Source: Proteobacteria bacterium UBA981
Lineage (GTDB): Bacteria > Pseudomonadota > Gammaproteobacteria > Ga0077536
NCBI GenBank assembly: GCA_002292285.1
Contig: DBBP01000026.1
Location: forward strand, 1 to 64,000
DNA: 64,000 nucleotides
Direction: 5' to 3'
In this document: in pieces, positions 1-8,994 of the stretch
Layout of the letters: every line of letters starts with the position of its first letter
How positions within the stretch are numbered: position 1 is the stretch's first letter
Translations under genes and position numbers: made by a program
The notes under the pieces: model-generated
What the model was told of the DNA's origin: nothing
What the model saw: the letters and a program-made list of their open reading frames with translations, nothing else
Databases searched by the model: none

Positions 1-2
1 AT

Positions 3-1856
3 GACTTATTCAGAAGTTCCCTAGAAAATTTGCGTTCCAAATCGTTCTCCGAAACGATTTATCTCGACTACCGCCATTACCTTGAGAACGAAGACAACCG
101 ATTCAATCCCATGGATTTCTATGTCCGAGAGAAACAAGGCAAATTGGTCGCGCAGTACCGCCCATACTTTATCTATTTCGCTAATTTATTTTTCGACGGC
201 AAAAATTCTAATTTGTTGCTGATTTTGCCTGCTCTCGCCAGTTTGATGGGGGTTCTGATATTTTACAGACTCACCAGGTTATTCGTGCCTGAAAAGGAGT
301 CATTTTACCTGGCTCTATTTCTCGGACTGGCATCGCCTTTCGTGACCTATTCGTTCCGCTTCCTGGACGTCAATATCGCCGTTTGTATGCTGCTGCTGAG
401 CACCTATCTGTTCTTCAAATACAACCATTGGATTGCTCAGGCGAGTGCGTTTTTGATTGGGATGGTCGCGTTCATTGTTTTTAAGTCGGAATCAATTCTC
501 TACATCGTCAGTTTCGCTTTGGGCCTGACGTGGGCAAGCATGCGTCATCTGTCAGCAGAAATATCGCGGAAAAATTTGATCTTTCTAATAGCCACCTTGG
601 TTTTATTCGTCGTGATTTGGATCAATGTCGAGCACCTACAGAAACACCTGTTTTCAGTCGACGTGATACTGAATAACTACCTTAATATTCCAAAAAGGTT
701 GCGGGTGATTAACGCTTTCTTTTTCAGCCCAATGCCGTTCGGATTGGGGCTTGAGACATTGCTGGGCAAAGCTTCTCCGTTTCATCTGACTACAGTGGCA
801 ACCCTCCCTTTGATTGTTTTTTTTGTTGCCCGCAGGTACGACACAAGTGTGCTCATATTTCTCTCAAGTAAGAGAGTCGCTGCGTGCAATCTGGCCTTGC
901 TAAGTTTGGCTCTAATTTATCTGTTGTCGCACGAATCATCAAAACCTGTTGTGTTTAATCGGTATTCTGAAGGACTGCTGGCAGCCATCGTAATCGTTGC
1001 GCTGGTAATGCTGATGCAAGCACTTTATCCGATCATATTCAATCGGCTGCGCAGGTCCGCCAACACGTTGGTGGGAAAAGAATGTGTGCTTTGGGCGACC
1101 ATTTTCGTGCTCGGCATTTCCTTGCTTCTTACGCATGATGGCATGGTCAGCGGGATGTTTTCATCGATGCCAATCTTAGTCCTGATATTCGCCAGCACTT
1201 TCGCTAAGCGACGCGATCATAACTTTGAGGTGCTTCGATTCACTTGCTTGGCCTACTTCGGGTTAGCGATTTTCGCTCCTACTCAAGGCGGTTATCAGTG
1301 GGGACCCCGGTACCTCCAAGCCATAATTCCTATTGCCATCCTGCTGTCCTGGCTTAGCGTGAGGGACCTGTCCGCGTTCTACACTCGGTGTGGCATTACG
1401 TCGCGCCCCGCAAAATGGGGGCTTGTGACGCTGGTCACCTTGACCGTGTTAATGACGATGAAAGGCGTCCTTTTTATAGTTACAGATGTTCAAGAAAGAC
1501 ACACCAATGAGCTTGCCCTTAAAAGCTTGGCCGTTGACTTTGTCTTCCATAAGGACTTTTCGGTGCATTATCCGAGACTGATTAAATCCGCTTATACCGT
1601 AGGCCGAGCAGAAGATATCCCGGCGGTTCTGGACCTCATCGCCCGGGATCGTTTGTCGTTTGCTATCTACAACCTTGATGCCCAGGAAGTCGAAGAGCAA
1701 TTGATAGCTATTAACATCCCGTATTTCCGCACGGATACCGGTCGAACGATTATTGACGCCTCACCGAATTCCAATCAAAAGCACGAGATCACTATCTTTT
1801 CGATCCAATCGCGACCCGAATTAGAATCCTCGCATAGTCATCTAAAGCGTCCTTGA
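3..1856 (+). CDS. Large polytopic membrane protein, GT-C-like, 5' end outside window
   Basis: The frame is open from the left edge with no stop and no convincing start; the first possible start codon is a TTG at 30, so the true start probably lies upstream. The protein (at least 608 residues) has about ten or more hydrophobic segments through residue 480, followed by a soluble C-terminal tail. A WGPRYLQAIIPIAILL segment near residue 435 resembles the Gly-Pro-Arg-Tyr-Leu signature common in GT39/ArnT-like (GT-C) membrane proteins. Membrane topology is seen; the glycosyltransferase role is inferred only from general resemblance. No nearby partner on this strand. It could instead be a lipid-linked oligosaccharide or polymer processing protein. 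Confidence 0.6.
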   Translation, partial: DLFRSSLENLRSKSFSETIYLDYRHYLENEDNRFNPMDFYVREKQGKLVAQYRPYFIYFANLFFDGKNSNLLLILPALASLMGVLIFYRLTRLFVPEKESFYLALFLGLASPFVTYSFRFLDVNIAVCMLLLSTYLFFKYNHWIAQASAFLIGMVAFIVFKSESILYIVSFALGLTWASMRHLSAEISRKNLIFLIATLVLFVVIWINVEHLQKHLFSVDVILNNYLNIPKRLRVINAFFFSPMPFGLGLETLLGKASPFHLTTVATLPLIVFFVARRYDTSVLIFLSSKRVAACNLALLSLALIYLLSHESSKPVVFNRYSEGLLAAIVIVALVMLMQALYPIIFNRLRRSANTLVGKECVLWATIFVLGISLLLTHDGMVSGMFSSMPILVLIFASTFAKRRDHNFEVLRFTCLAYFGLAIFAPTQGGYQWGPRYLQAIIPIAILLSWLSVRDLSAFYTRCGITSRPAKWGLVTLVTLTVLMTMKGVLFIVTDVQERHTNELALKSLAVDFVFHKDFSVHYPRLIKSAYTVGRAEDIPAVLDLIARDRLSFAIYNLDAQEVEEQLIAINIPYFRTDTGRTIIDASPNSNQKHEITIFSIQSRPELESSHSHLKRP

Positions 1857-2227
1857 ATGTGCCGGGGGATATAGGGCAGGCAAGATAAAAAGCCGAGAAA
1901 AGTTAGCGGCAGGCCCGTTCAGGACAGAGCCGGAATTCACAATCGGAGCCGTTCAACGGCTGAGGTAATTCTACGATTCGTGCCTTCTGGCAATTCTAAT
2001 TGATGGTATGGGCAAAGGCACTCGAGATTTCCCCGAGTAATCTCATGAGAAATTAGCTGTGTGGTGCAAACCACAAGACCAAAACGCCGGGATTGGTTCA
2101 ATTCGTGTGCGGTCAGAAAGCATGTTACAGAAGCGCCGCACTTGTGCAGTAAAATTCGCCCGGTCGACCTCTGCAGACATCTCACGCCGACCGACCTCAT
2201 GACCATTTCAGACACAAGAGAGCGCCA
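1857..2227. other. Intergenic stretch with small palindromes
   Basis: No credible gene. A minus-strand ORF at 1937-2215 has no recognisable domain. Two small symmetrical elements sit side by side: GAGATT at 2024-2029 pairs with AATCTC at 2039-2044, and TCTCATGAGA at 2041-2050 is a perfect 10-bp palindrome. They lie about 180 bp before the oxidoreductase start and could be an operator, but no regulator is linked to them here. Confidence 0.3.
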
Positions 2228-3343
2228 ATGAATTCCCTGTTTTCCCCCCTGACTTTCAACCGCGGACCAGCCATGAAGAATCGCTTTATGCTGGCGCCTT
2301 TAACGAACCAGCAGAGCCACGAGGACGGTGTGTGCTCCGAGGACGAACACAACTGGCTGGTCAAACGCGCCGAAGGCGGTTTCGGTTTGACCATGACATG
2401 CGCAGCGCATGTGCAAGCGGAAGGAAAAGGTTTCTCGGGGCAACTTGGTATCTTCTCCGACGCTCATTTGCCTGGTCTGACTCGCCTAGCCAAGACTATT
2501 AAATCGAACGACAGCCTCGCTATCGTGCAGCTTTACCACGGCGGAATGCGTTGCCCTGCGGAGGTCATCGGCATGCCACCGTTGTGCCCGTCGGACAATG
2601 AGAAATGGGGCGCTCGCGCGATGACAACCGCCGAAGTCGAAGCCATGATCGAGGCGTTTATTTGTGCGGGCGTTCGTGCAGAGCGAGCTGGCTTCGATGG
2701 CGTCGAGCTACACGGTGCGCATGGGTATATCCTGGCGCAGTTTCTGTCGGATGAGATCAATCATCGCGACGATCAGTTCGGTGGTTCGTTGGCCAATCGG
2801 CAACGACCGATGCTGGACGTCATCCAGGGCATCCGCGAGCGATGTGGAAAGGATTTCATGATTGGCGTGCGTCTTTCTCCCGAGCGCTTCGGCATGAAGT
2901 TGCAGGAAGTCGTGCAACTGGCCGACCATCTTATGCAAAACGAACTAATCGAGTTCCTCGACATGTCGATGTGGGACGTATTCAAAATACCGGAAGACGG
3001 CGCCTCGCGAGGAAAGACCTTGCTGGCCTATTTCACCGAACTCGACCGCAAAGGCGTGCGTTTGGGTGTGGCAGGCAAGCTCAGAACCCCTGATGAGATG
3101 AAGCGAGCAATGGACGAAGGTGTCGACTGGGTCATGCTGGGGCGGGCTGCGATTCTTCATCACGATTTCCCCAATCGCGTTAACACCGACAACAACTTTA
3201 CGCCCATCGATTTACCCGTCACGGCGGAACATCTTATGAACGAAGGTTTGAGCCCGGCTTTCGTTGACTACATGAAGAACTGGAAAGGGTTCGTGCAAGG
3301 TAATGACGGCTTTGTAGACAACGATGTGATCCTGAATAGTTAA
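2228..3343 (+). CDS. NADH:flavin oxidoreductase, Old Yellow Enzyme family
   Basis: A 371-residue single-domain FMN TIM barrel of the Old Yellow Enzyme family, expected to reduce activated C=C bonds of enals, enones or related electrophiles with NAD(P)H in the cytoplasm. Supporting motifs are N-terminal PLTFNRGPAMKNRF, QLYHGGMR (residues 101-108), the substrate-anion-binding pair in LHGAHGYILAQF (His162, His165), DDQFGGSLANR (181-191), GVRLSPE (213-219) and the C-terminal FMN phosphate-binding VMLGRAA. There is no C-terminal Fe-S/FAD extension, so it is not a 2,4-dienoyl-CoA reductase. The ATG at 2228 begins at the usual family N-terminus. It stands alone, followed by a strong inverted repeat. 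The physiological substrate is unknown. Confidence 0.9.
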   Translation: MNSLFSPLTFNRGPAMKNRFMLAPLTNQQSHEDGVCSEDEHNWLVKRAEGGFGLTMTCAAHVQAEGKGFSGQLGIFSDAHLPGLTRLAKTIKSNDSLAIVQLYHGGMRCPAEVIGMPPLCPSDNEKWGARAMTTAEVEAMIEAFICAGVRAERAGFDGVELHGAHGYILAQFLSDEINHRDDQFGGSLANRQRPMLDVIQGIRERCGKDFMIGVRLSPERFGMKLQEVVQLADHLMQNELIEFLDMSMWDVFKIPEDGASRGKTLLAYFTELDRKGVRLGVAGKLRTPDEMKRAMDEGVDWVMLGRAAILHHDFPNRVNTDNNFTPIDLPVTAEHLMNEGLSPAFVDYMKNWKGFVQGNDGFVDNDVILNS

Positions 3344-3385
3344 TCAGTCCCTGACGATAGATGACCGTTTAGGTAAATCGTTGGC

Positions 3386-3422
3386 CAGGGCAAGGCACGT
3401 GTGACGACAAAACCTTGCCCTG
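3386..3422. terminator. Perfect 10-bp inverted repeat after the oxidoreductase gene
   Basis: CAGGGCAAGG (3386-3395) and CCTTGCCCTG (3413-3422) are perfect inverted copies separated by 17 nt, 42 nt beyond the stop codon. RNA from either strand could form a stable hairpin. There is no clear T-run after it, so it is either a non-canonical terminator or a 3'-end-protecting hairpin. Confidence 0.5.
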
Positions 3423-3594
3423 CGACGTTACAAAACGGGGTAATTCGGGCATCGCGCCGGGCCTCTGAATTGCAACTTATCCGCAACGAGCTGCGGTTCG
3501 CACCACGATACACACGGGCCGTGTGGTGATCTTGTTTGCCGCGGGAGAGGGTTGTCATGTATTACGCGTTATTAGTAGACAGGAGGCGGGCTCA

Positions 3595-3792
3595 GTGACA
3601 GACGCGGAACGTATCGATGGGCTGGAAGGACAGGCGGCATTTCAGGAAATAACGGTCCAGCAGTTGAGTGATGCGTTGGTCCAGCAGCAGCGGCGCATCG
3701 ATGCGCTTGAGGAGAAGCTCGAACAGCTCATGGCGAATCGTACAAGCGAGGGTGACCATCTGAGGGCTGATGAGAAGCCGCCGCACTATTAG
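3595..3792 (+). CDS. slyX: SlyX family protein
   Basis: A 65-residue protein starting at GTG 3595, preceded by a strong Shine-Dalgarno AGGAGG at 3581-3586. A longer frame from 3523 exists, but its extra residues do not fit the family. SlyX proteins are short proteins of unknown function dominated by one coiled-coil helix and ending in a conserved Pro-Pro-His-Tyr. Both features are visible: a heptad-rich segment through QQQRRIDALEEKLEQL and a terminal PPHY. Its role is not established. It is monocistronic here, with about 210 bp before the next gene. Confidence 0.85.
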   Translation: MTDAERIDGLEGQAAFQEITVQQLSDALVQQQRRIDALEEKLEQLMANRTSEGDHLRADEKPPHY

Positions 3793-4002
3793 TTAAGGTT
3801 CATCGGGAGAACGGTGCGCGCCACCGCTCGAATGGTGCTGGAGAGGGGCCACGACGGCAATCACCGGAGTCCATCCCGACAAGCAGCAATCTCGCTGCTA
3901 TTTGACCCCTGGTGCGATGCTAGAGGCAGGCTGCACTGGACCCACTGCCTCCGCTGTCGCAGACTGCGCTGATTGGCACGTAGCAATCACAGGACGGCAT
4001 CG

Positions 4003-5736
4003 ATGGATCTCATCATACGCGGCGGCACAATTATCGACGGCTCTGGAGGCCTGCCATTCACCGGCGACGTCGGGCTCGAAGGCGGTGTCATCAGCGCCGT
4101 GGGCGACTGCCCGGGGAACGCAACGCAGGAAATAGACGCGACGGGTTGCATCGTTACCCCCGGCTTCGTCGACATCCATACCCACTTCGACGGCCAGGCG
4201 ACCTGGGACCCCTATCTTTCGCCCTCCTCGCATCACGGCGTGACCTCACTGGTGATGGGTAACTGCGGCGTCGGCTTTGCACCCGCGCGCCCCGGCGACG
4301 CCGAACACGACTGGCTAATCGGCTTACTGGAAGGCGTTGAGGATATCCCCGGTACAGCGCTCGCCGAAGGCTTGCGTTGGGATTGGGAAAGCTTCCCCGA
4401 TTATCTCGATGCGCTTGAGCGCCGACGCCTCGCAGTCGACGTGGGTGCGCAGGTCCCGCATGCGGCGCTGCGCGCATACGTGATGGGCGAGCGCGGTGCC
4501 GACGCGACAGCACATGCGAGTCAGGACGAAATCGACACCATGCGGCGACTGACCCGAGAAGCACTGGAAGCGGGGGCGATGGGATTTACGACCTCGCGCA
4601 CCTATGTCCATCGCACGCGAAGTGGCGAAACTATCGGCACCTATCGCGCGAGCACGGACGAGGTGCTGGGTGTGGCGGCAGCGCTAGGTGACGCGGGGCG
4701 GGGCGTGATGCAGCTGATTACCGACGCTTATCTGTCGGACGATCCTGACTTTCGCGACAGCGAAATGGAACTGTTGGGCGGGCTTGCGCGCAGTACCGGA
4801 CGACCGTTGTCGTTTACCGTGCAGCAGCCCGACATCGCCGCCGACCGCTGGCGCGAGTTGTTTGATTTCATCGAAATCGCAAATCGTGACGGTCTGGATA
4901 TCAAGGCTCAGGTCGCACCACGGCCTATCGGTGTATTGCTCGGCTACCAGGGTTCGTTGAACCCTTTCACTTTCTGTCGCGCCTTCCGTCCGGTTTCGCG
5001 GTTGCCTCTGGAAGCCAAAGTTGAGGCGCTGCGCGACCCGGCGCTGCGTCGGGCCCTGCTCGATGAGCATCCGCAAACAGAGCACTACATGGTGGGCTTT
5101 GATTGCTGGCCTTGGGAGCGCTTGTTTCCGCTCAGCGATCCGCCAAATTATGAGCCGGCGCCTGAAGATTCGGTCGCCGCTCTGGCACAAGCAGCCGGTG
5201 TGTCGCCGCTTGAATTTGTCTACGACTATTTGCTCACTGATGGTGGCCAGGCGATGCTCTACTGTCCGCTGCAGAATTTCGCAGCCGGCAATCTGGACGT
5301 CGTGCGCGACATGCTGACGTTCCCACACAGCATCATCGGCTTATCAGATGCCGGTGCGCATTGTGGGGTAGTGTGCGACGCGTCGTTTCCGACCACGACG
5401 CTTTCGCTATGGGGTGGGAAACGACAGCGGGGCGAAGGTCTGCCACTCGAATTCCTGGTCAACCGCCTGACTCGCCGGAACGCCGAGCAAGTTGGCTGGC
5501 TCGATCGCGGCTTGCTGCGACCGGGTCTGCTGGCGGACGTTAACGTGATCGATCTTGCCCAACTGGACTGCCGCGCGCCGCACATTGTCCACGACCTGCC
5601 GGCTGGTGGACGGCGCCTGGTGCAGGAGGCGACAGGTTACCGCTACACCATCAAGCGCGGCGAAGTTACGTTCGAAAACGGTGTCGCGACTGGCGCGCTG
5701 CCCGGTACATTGGTGCGTGGCGCGACGACCGCCTGA
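4003..5736 (+). CDS. N-acyl-D-amino-acid deacylase-type amidohydrolase
   Basis: A 577-residue amidohydrolase-superfamily protein (D-aminoacylase/Amidohydro_3 type). It starts at ATG 4003, giving the typical N-terminus MDLIIRGGTIIDGSG, rather than the in-frame codon at 3973. Metal ligands are seen as His-x-His in VDIHTHFDG (residues 59-61). Other family blocks are SLVMGNCGVGFAP, GFTTSRTYVHR and the late SDAGAH motif (about residues 449-454) carrying the catalytic Asp. The enzyme should hydrolyse an N-acyl-D-amino acid or a related cyclic or acyl amide in the cytoplasm. Substrate cannot be told from sequence. No partner gene is adjacent. Confidence 0.85.
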   Translation: MDLIIRGGTIIDGSGGLPFTGDVGLEGGVISAVGDCPGNATQEIDATGCIVTPGFVDIHTHFDGQATWDPYLSPSSHHGVTSLVMGNCGVGFAPARPGDAEHDWLIGLLEGVEDIPGTALAEGLRWDWESFPDYLDALERRRLAVDVGAQVPHAALRAYVMGERGADATAHASQDEIDTMRRLTREALEAGAMGFTTSRTYVHRTRSGETIGTYRASTDEVLGVAAALGDAGRGVMQLITDAYLSDDPDFRDSEMELLGGLARSTGRPLSFTVQQPDIAADRWRELFDFIEIANRDGLDIKAQVAPRPIGVLLGYQGSLNPFTFCRAFRPVSRLPLEAKVEALRDPALRRALLDEHPQTEHYMVGFDCWPWERLFPLSDPPNYEPAPEDSVAALAQAAGVSPLEFVYDYLLTDGGQAMLYCPLQNFAAGNLDVVRDMLTFPHSIIGLSDAGAHCGVVCDASFPTTTLSLWGGKRQRGEGLPLEFLVNRLTRRNAEQVGWLDRGLLRPGLLADVNVIDLAQLDCRAPHIVHDLPAGGRRLVQEATGYRYTIKRGEVTFENGVATGALPGTLVRGATTA

Positions 5737-6421
5737 CTCCTGCGATTCTCCGGTCTCGCCAAGGCAAGCGGGCGGATCATCCGGGCTGTCTCATCGGAAT
5801 GCTCGCTGCAGCTGGTGAACAAGGGACGCAAAATCGCTAAGCCCGGCCAAGCGCCTGCGTGTGCTTAGTGCGCCGACCGGGAAGAACTCAGCGTTCGCGG
5901 GCTGCTGTGCCTCGACAAAGATCTCTTGGTAGCGCACGTCGAGGGGGGGGGGACATTATTTGTTCCAACGGACCATGCCAGCACCTTGTTTCGAGGGTTG
6001 AATGCGAGATGACGTTCGCTTTGACCCTCATCTCGGGTGCAGGAAGACGGTAATTCGCATCGACTCGAACCACCGACCCAGGTTGCGCTCGATGTAGCGC
6101 CGCATGGGTACGCAGGGCTTGCATCGGATTACGCAAGCCAGCTTGAGCAGCAACATAATCACAACTGTTATCTGGCGTTAGTGGGCGCGCCGGAAATGGC
6201 ATCTACTGGCCCCGCCTGTCAGCTCAAGGGTATCGCAGGTCCCGCCGCTGCACGCGGCGCATTGGGCAGGCAGCGATTCAATCAAGCTGCCGGCGCGCGA
6301 GAGTGGAGCTACTTCTCGGTCGTTCATCGCAAGGAATCACGGCAGAGCTAGCGGCATAGCCGCCTGGTTTCGTCTTTGTTGCCGGGCGACGGTTGAACGT
6401 CCGGCGGCCGCGAGACATTCG
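5737..6421. other. Long intergenic stretch with a G10 tract
   Basis: About 690 bp upstream of the paa promoter region hold no gene I can support. A run of ten G occurs at 5943-5952. A minus-strand ORF at 5888-6202 and a plus-strand ORF at 6037-6351 have no recognisable domains; the former may be a degraded remnant. A T-arm-like GGTTCGAGTC near 6060 on the minus strand does not fold into a tRNA. Confidence 0.3.
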
Positions 6422-6436
6422 ATTGTGATTCTCATG
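6422..6436 (+). promoter_or_regulatory. Candidate PaaX operator
   Basis: The 15-mer ATTGTGATTCTCATG matches the first ten positions of the PaaX operator consensus as I recall it (WWTRTGATTCGYGWT) perfectly and 12 of 15 overall. It sits about 70 bp before the paaA start, just upstream of an unusually A-rich stretch. The repressor gene paaX ends the same operon. The match is seen in the sequence; binding is inferred. Confidence 0.5.
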
Positions 6437-6445
6437 TTACAAAAA

Positions 6446-6474
6446 AATACAAAAATAAAATAATTGTGTAATAT
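6446..6474 (+). promoter_or_regulatory. Candidate sigma-70-type promoter of paaABCDEX
   Basis: A TAATAT at 6469-6474 could be the -10 box, with a weak AATACA -35 box at 6446-6451 (17-bp spacing), inside the only strongly A-rich segment of the neighbourhood (6440-6475). It would put transcription start about 25 nt before the paaA ATG and just after the candidate PaaX operator. Confidence 0.35.
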
Positions 6475-6504
6475 GAATGGCAGTCGAGTCAGAGGTCTAA
6501 CGCT

Positions 6505-7461
6505 ATGCCGCCCATCTCAAGCCCTGGAGCCGAGGCTCGTTTCGATGCGACCATCGCCGCTGAGGAGAAGATCGAACCGCGCGACTGGATGCCGGAAAAA
6601 TACCGGCGCAACCTCGTTCGCCAAATTTCCCAACACGCCCATTCAGAAGTTGTAGGCCAGCTGCCGGAGGGCAACTGGATCACCCGCGCACCGACTCTGC
6701 GCCGCAAGGCGACCCTGCTGGCTAAGGTGCAAGATGAAGCCGGCCACGGCCTTTATCTGTACAGCGCGGCCGAGACACTCGGCGTCTCGCGCGAACAGAT
6801 GCAGGATGATTTGCTTTCCGGGCGCGCCAAATACGCCAGTATTTTTAACTACCCGAGTCTGACCTGGGCCGACGTCGGTGCAATTGGCTGGCTCGTCGAT
6901 GGTGCGGCCATCGTCAACCAGATTTCATTGTGTCGGACGTCCTACGGCCCCTACGCGCGGGCGCTGGTGCGCATCTGCAAGGAAGAAAGTTTTCATATGC
7001 GCCAAGGCTTCGAGATCATGCAAACCTTGTGCGGCGGTACGTCCGAACAAAAGGCTATGGCGCAGGATGCACTTGATCGTTGGTGGTGGCCGACCCTGAT
7101 GATGTTCGGCCCGCATGACGCCGAGTCCGCGCATTCTCAGCAATCGATGCAATGGAAGATCAAGCGTCAGTCGAACGATGAACTGCGGCAGAAGTTCGTT
7201 GACCAAAGCGTTGCCCAGGCTGAGCATCTCGGACTGGTCTTGCCCGATTCCGATTTGAAGTGGAACGCGGCCCGCGATCATTACGATTTCGGTGCCATCG
7301 ATTGGGACGAATTTCAGCGCGTTCTGAACGGCGGCGGACACTGCAATCGCAGTCGCATCAAAGCGCGCCGCGACGCGGACCAGGATGGTGAGTGGGTACG
7401 CGAAGCCATGCTGACCTACGCCGACAAGCAGCGCGCACGCGCCGTTGAAGACGCCGCATGA
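6505..7461 (+). CDS. paaA: 1,2-phenylacetyl-CoA epoxidase, catalytic subunit PaaA
   Basis: A 318-residue diiron oxygenase subunit. PaaA forms the catalytic part of the PaaABCE complex, which epoxidises the ring of phenylacetyl-CoA in aerobic phenylacetate breakdown. Ferritin-like iron-binding blocks are visible: KVQDEAGHGLYLYSAAE (Glu78, His81) and RICKEESFHMRQGFE (Glu160/161, His164). A C-terminal tail carries the second half of the bundle. ATG 6505 follows AGAGG at 6491-6495. Its stop overlaps the paaB start in an ATGA, showing translational coupling. First gene of paaABCDEX; regulation by PaaX and phenylacetyl-CoA is likely. Confidence 0.97.
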   Translation: MPPISSPGAEARFDATIAAEEKIEPRDWMPEKYRRNLVRQISQHAHSEVVGQLPEGNWITRAPTLRRKATLLAKVQDEAGHGLYLYSAAETLGVSREQMQDDLLSGRAKYASIFNYPSLTWADVGAIGWLVDGAAIVNQISLCRTSYGPYARALVRICKEESFHMRQGFEIMQTLCGGTSEQKAMAQDALDRWWWPTLMMFGPHDAESAHSQQSMQWKIKRQSNDELRQKFVDQSVAQAEHLGLVLPDSDLKWNAARDHYDFGAIDWDEFQRVLNGGGHCNRSRIKARRDADQDGEWVREAMLTYADKQRARAVEDAA

Positions 7462-7742
7462 GCGCGCGCCGTCTGCCTCTGTGGGAAGTGTTTATCCGTA
7501 GTCGTCGCGGGCTCGACCACAAACATGTGGGTAGCCTGCACGCAGCCGATCCCGAACAGGCGATGCAGGCCGCACGCGATACCTACACCCGCCGTCAGGA
7601 AGGTGTGAGCATCTGGATTGTGCGTGCCGAAGACATCCACGCCAGCCAGAGTGATGACGCACAAGCGTTTTTCGATCCGGCGGAAGATAAAGTCTACCGT
7701 CATCCGACTTTCTACGATGTGCCGGAAGATTTGAAACTGTGA
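7458..7742 (+). CDS. paaB: Phenylacetyl-CoA epoxidase subunit PaaB
   Basis: A 94-residue protein whose WEVFIRSRRGLDHKHVGSLHA start is diagnostic for PaaB, the small structural subunit that bridges PaaAC units in the epoxidase complex. It has no cofactor of its own. The WIVRAEDI and FFDPAEDKVYRHPTFYDVP blocks complete the family pattern at normal length. ATG overlaps the paaA stop by four bases, and the stop overlaps the GTG of paaC by three, so the three genes are translationally coupled. Confidence 0.97.
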   Translation: MSARRLPLWEVFIRSRRGLDHKHVGSLHAADPEQAMQAARDTYTRRQEGVSIWIVRAEDIHASQSDDAQAFFDPAEDKVYRHPTFYDVPEDLKL

Positions 7743-8491
7743 GCAACGCGCATTTCAGCTACGTACTCCGGCTCGGCGATAACGCGCTGATTATTGGCCA
7801 GCGACTCTCCGAATGGTGCGGCCACAGTCCGTTCCTGGAAGAGGACATCGCGATGGCAAACACGGCGCTTGACCATGTCGGGCGCGCGCGCATGCTGCTC
7901 ACCCACGCGGGCGATCTCGAAGGAGCCGGTCGCGACGAAGATCAACTGGCCTATCTGCGTGATGAACGTGAGTTCTGCAACGTACTCCTGTGCGAGCTGC
8001 CAATCGGTGACTTTGCGTTCACTTTAATGCGCCAGTATTTGCTCGACGTCTATCACTTGCATTTATTTGAAGCGCTGTGCCGTTCACAAGATGAGGTTCT
8101 TGCCGGCATCGCCGCAAAGGCGGTGAAGGAATCGAGCTATCACTGCCGGCGTAGCGCCGAGTGGGTGTGCCGACTCGGTGACGGGACGGACGAAAGCCAT
8201 CGACGGATGCAAAGCGCGCTCGACGAATTGTGGGGCTACACCGACGAGATATTTGCGGCCGACGCGGTCGACGAAGCGATGCGCGCGCAGGGAATCGCAC
8301 CGCCGCTTGCCGAATTAGAGCGTCTGTGGCGGGCGGATGTAGAAGCGCTGCTCGCGCGCGCTACACTTTCGGTCCCGGACGACAACTGGCGTGCGTCAGG
8401 TGGTCGGGAGGGCATCCATACCGAACACATGGGCGTTCTGCTCGCTGAAATGCAAGTCCTGCAGCGTAGTCATCCGGGGTTGGCGTGGTAG
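7739..8491 (+). CDS. paaC: Phenylacetyl-CoA epoxidase subunit PaaC
   Basis: A 250-residue ferritin-like subunit. PaaC forms the structural heterodimer with PaaA but does not itself hold the active diiron centre. Family blocks are LRLGDNALIIGQRLSEW, the GHSPFLEEDIAMANTALDHVG helix, and ESSYHCRRSAEWVCRLGDGT. The C-terminal GGREGIHTEHMG motif is typical of PaaC. It starts with GTG 7739, overlapping the paaB stop in GTGA. The end overlaps the paaD start by seven bases. Confidence 0.97.
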   Translation: MSNAHFSYVLRLGDNALIIGQRLSEWCGHSPFLEEDIAMANTALDHVGRARMLLTHAGDLEGAGRDEDQLAYLRDEREFCNVLLCELPIGDFAFTLMRQYLLDVYHLHLFEALCRSQDEVLAGIAAKAVKESSYHCRRSAEWVCRLGDGTDESHRRMQSALDELWGYTDEIFAADAVDEAMRAQGIAPPLAELERLWRADVEALLARATLSVPDDNWRASGGREGIHTEHMGVLLAEMQVLQRSHPGLAW

Positions 8492-8994
8492 TGGCGGCGA
8501 TTACACACGAGGCAGATAGCGCGCTCGCGACAGTGTGGCGCCTGCTCGACGCTGTACACGATCCAGAAATTCCGCCACTCAGCATTGCCGATCTTGGCGT
8601 CCTGCGTGAGGTTCACGTGAATGACGCCGAAGTGACGGTCGTCATCACGCCGACCTACATGGGCTGCCCAGCGATGCACGTGATTGCCGAAGACGTTCGT
8701 GCTGTATTGAACCGCGCAGGCTATCTCCAGGTCGTCATTGAAACCCGTCTCGCACCGGCGTGGACGACTGCCTGGATTAGCGCTGCGGGCCACGCTCAGT
8801 TGCTTGCGGCCGGCATCGCTCCGCCTGCGGACGTCTCTGCTCCCGGAGCTACCATGCCAGGCCGTCCGCGTGCCTGCCCTTTGTGCAGCAGTACCGAGAC
8901 TGAACTCATCAGTGAATTCGGCTCAACCGCCTGTAAGGCGCTGTATCGCTGCCGTAGTTGCCTTGAACCCTTCGATTATTTCAAATGTCTGTAG
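8485..8994 (+). CDS. paaD: PaaD, Fe-S/diiron maturation factor of the epoxidase
   Basis: A 169-residue protein of the MIP18/SUF (DUF59) family. PaaD is needed for assembly or repair of the epoxidase cofactors and is not part of the purified oxygenase core. The N-terminal DUF59 domain shows DAVHDPEIPPLSIADLGVLR and TYMGCPAMHVI with the conserved Cys. The C-terminus carries a zinc-ribbon-like CPLCSS...YRCRSCLEPF with two Cys-x-x-Cys pairs, typical of PaaD. GTG 8485 overlaps paaC, and the stop overlaps paaE by ten bases. Confidence 0.95.
   Translation: MVVAAITHEADSALATVWRLLDAVHDPEIPPLSIADLGVLREVHVNDAEVTVVITPTYMGCPAMHVIAEDVRAVLNRAGYLQVVIETRLAPAWTTAWISAAGHAQLLAAGIAPPADVSAPGATMPGRPRACPLCSSTETELISEFGSTACKALYRCRSCLEPFDYFKCL

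Noticed and set aside
1937..2215. Minus-strand ORF of 92 codons before the oxidoreductase
   Set aside because: No known domain, no ribosome-binding site and it crosses the presumed promoter region.
4154..5328. Long minus-strand ORFs inside the amidohydrolase gene
   Set aside because: They are GC-rich shadow frames; the plus-strand protein has clear catalytic motifs.
5888..6202. Minus-strand ORF of 104 codons and a T-arm-like GGTTCGAGTC nearby
   Set aside because: The sequence does not form a tRNA cloverleaf, and the translation shows no protein family.
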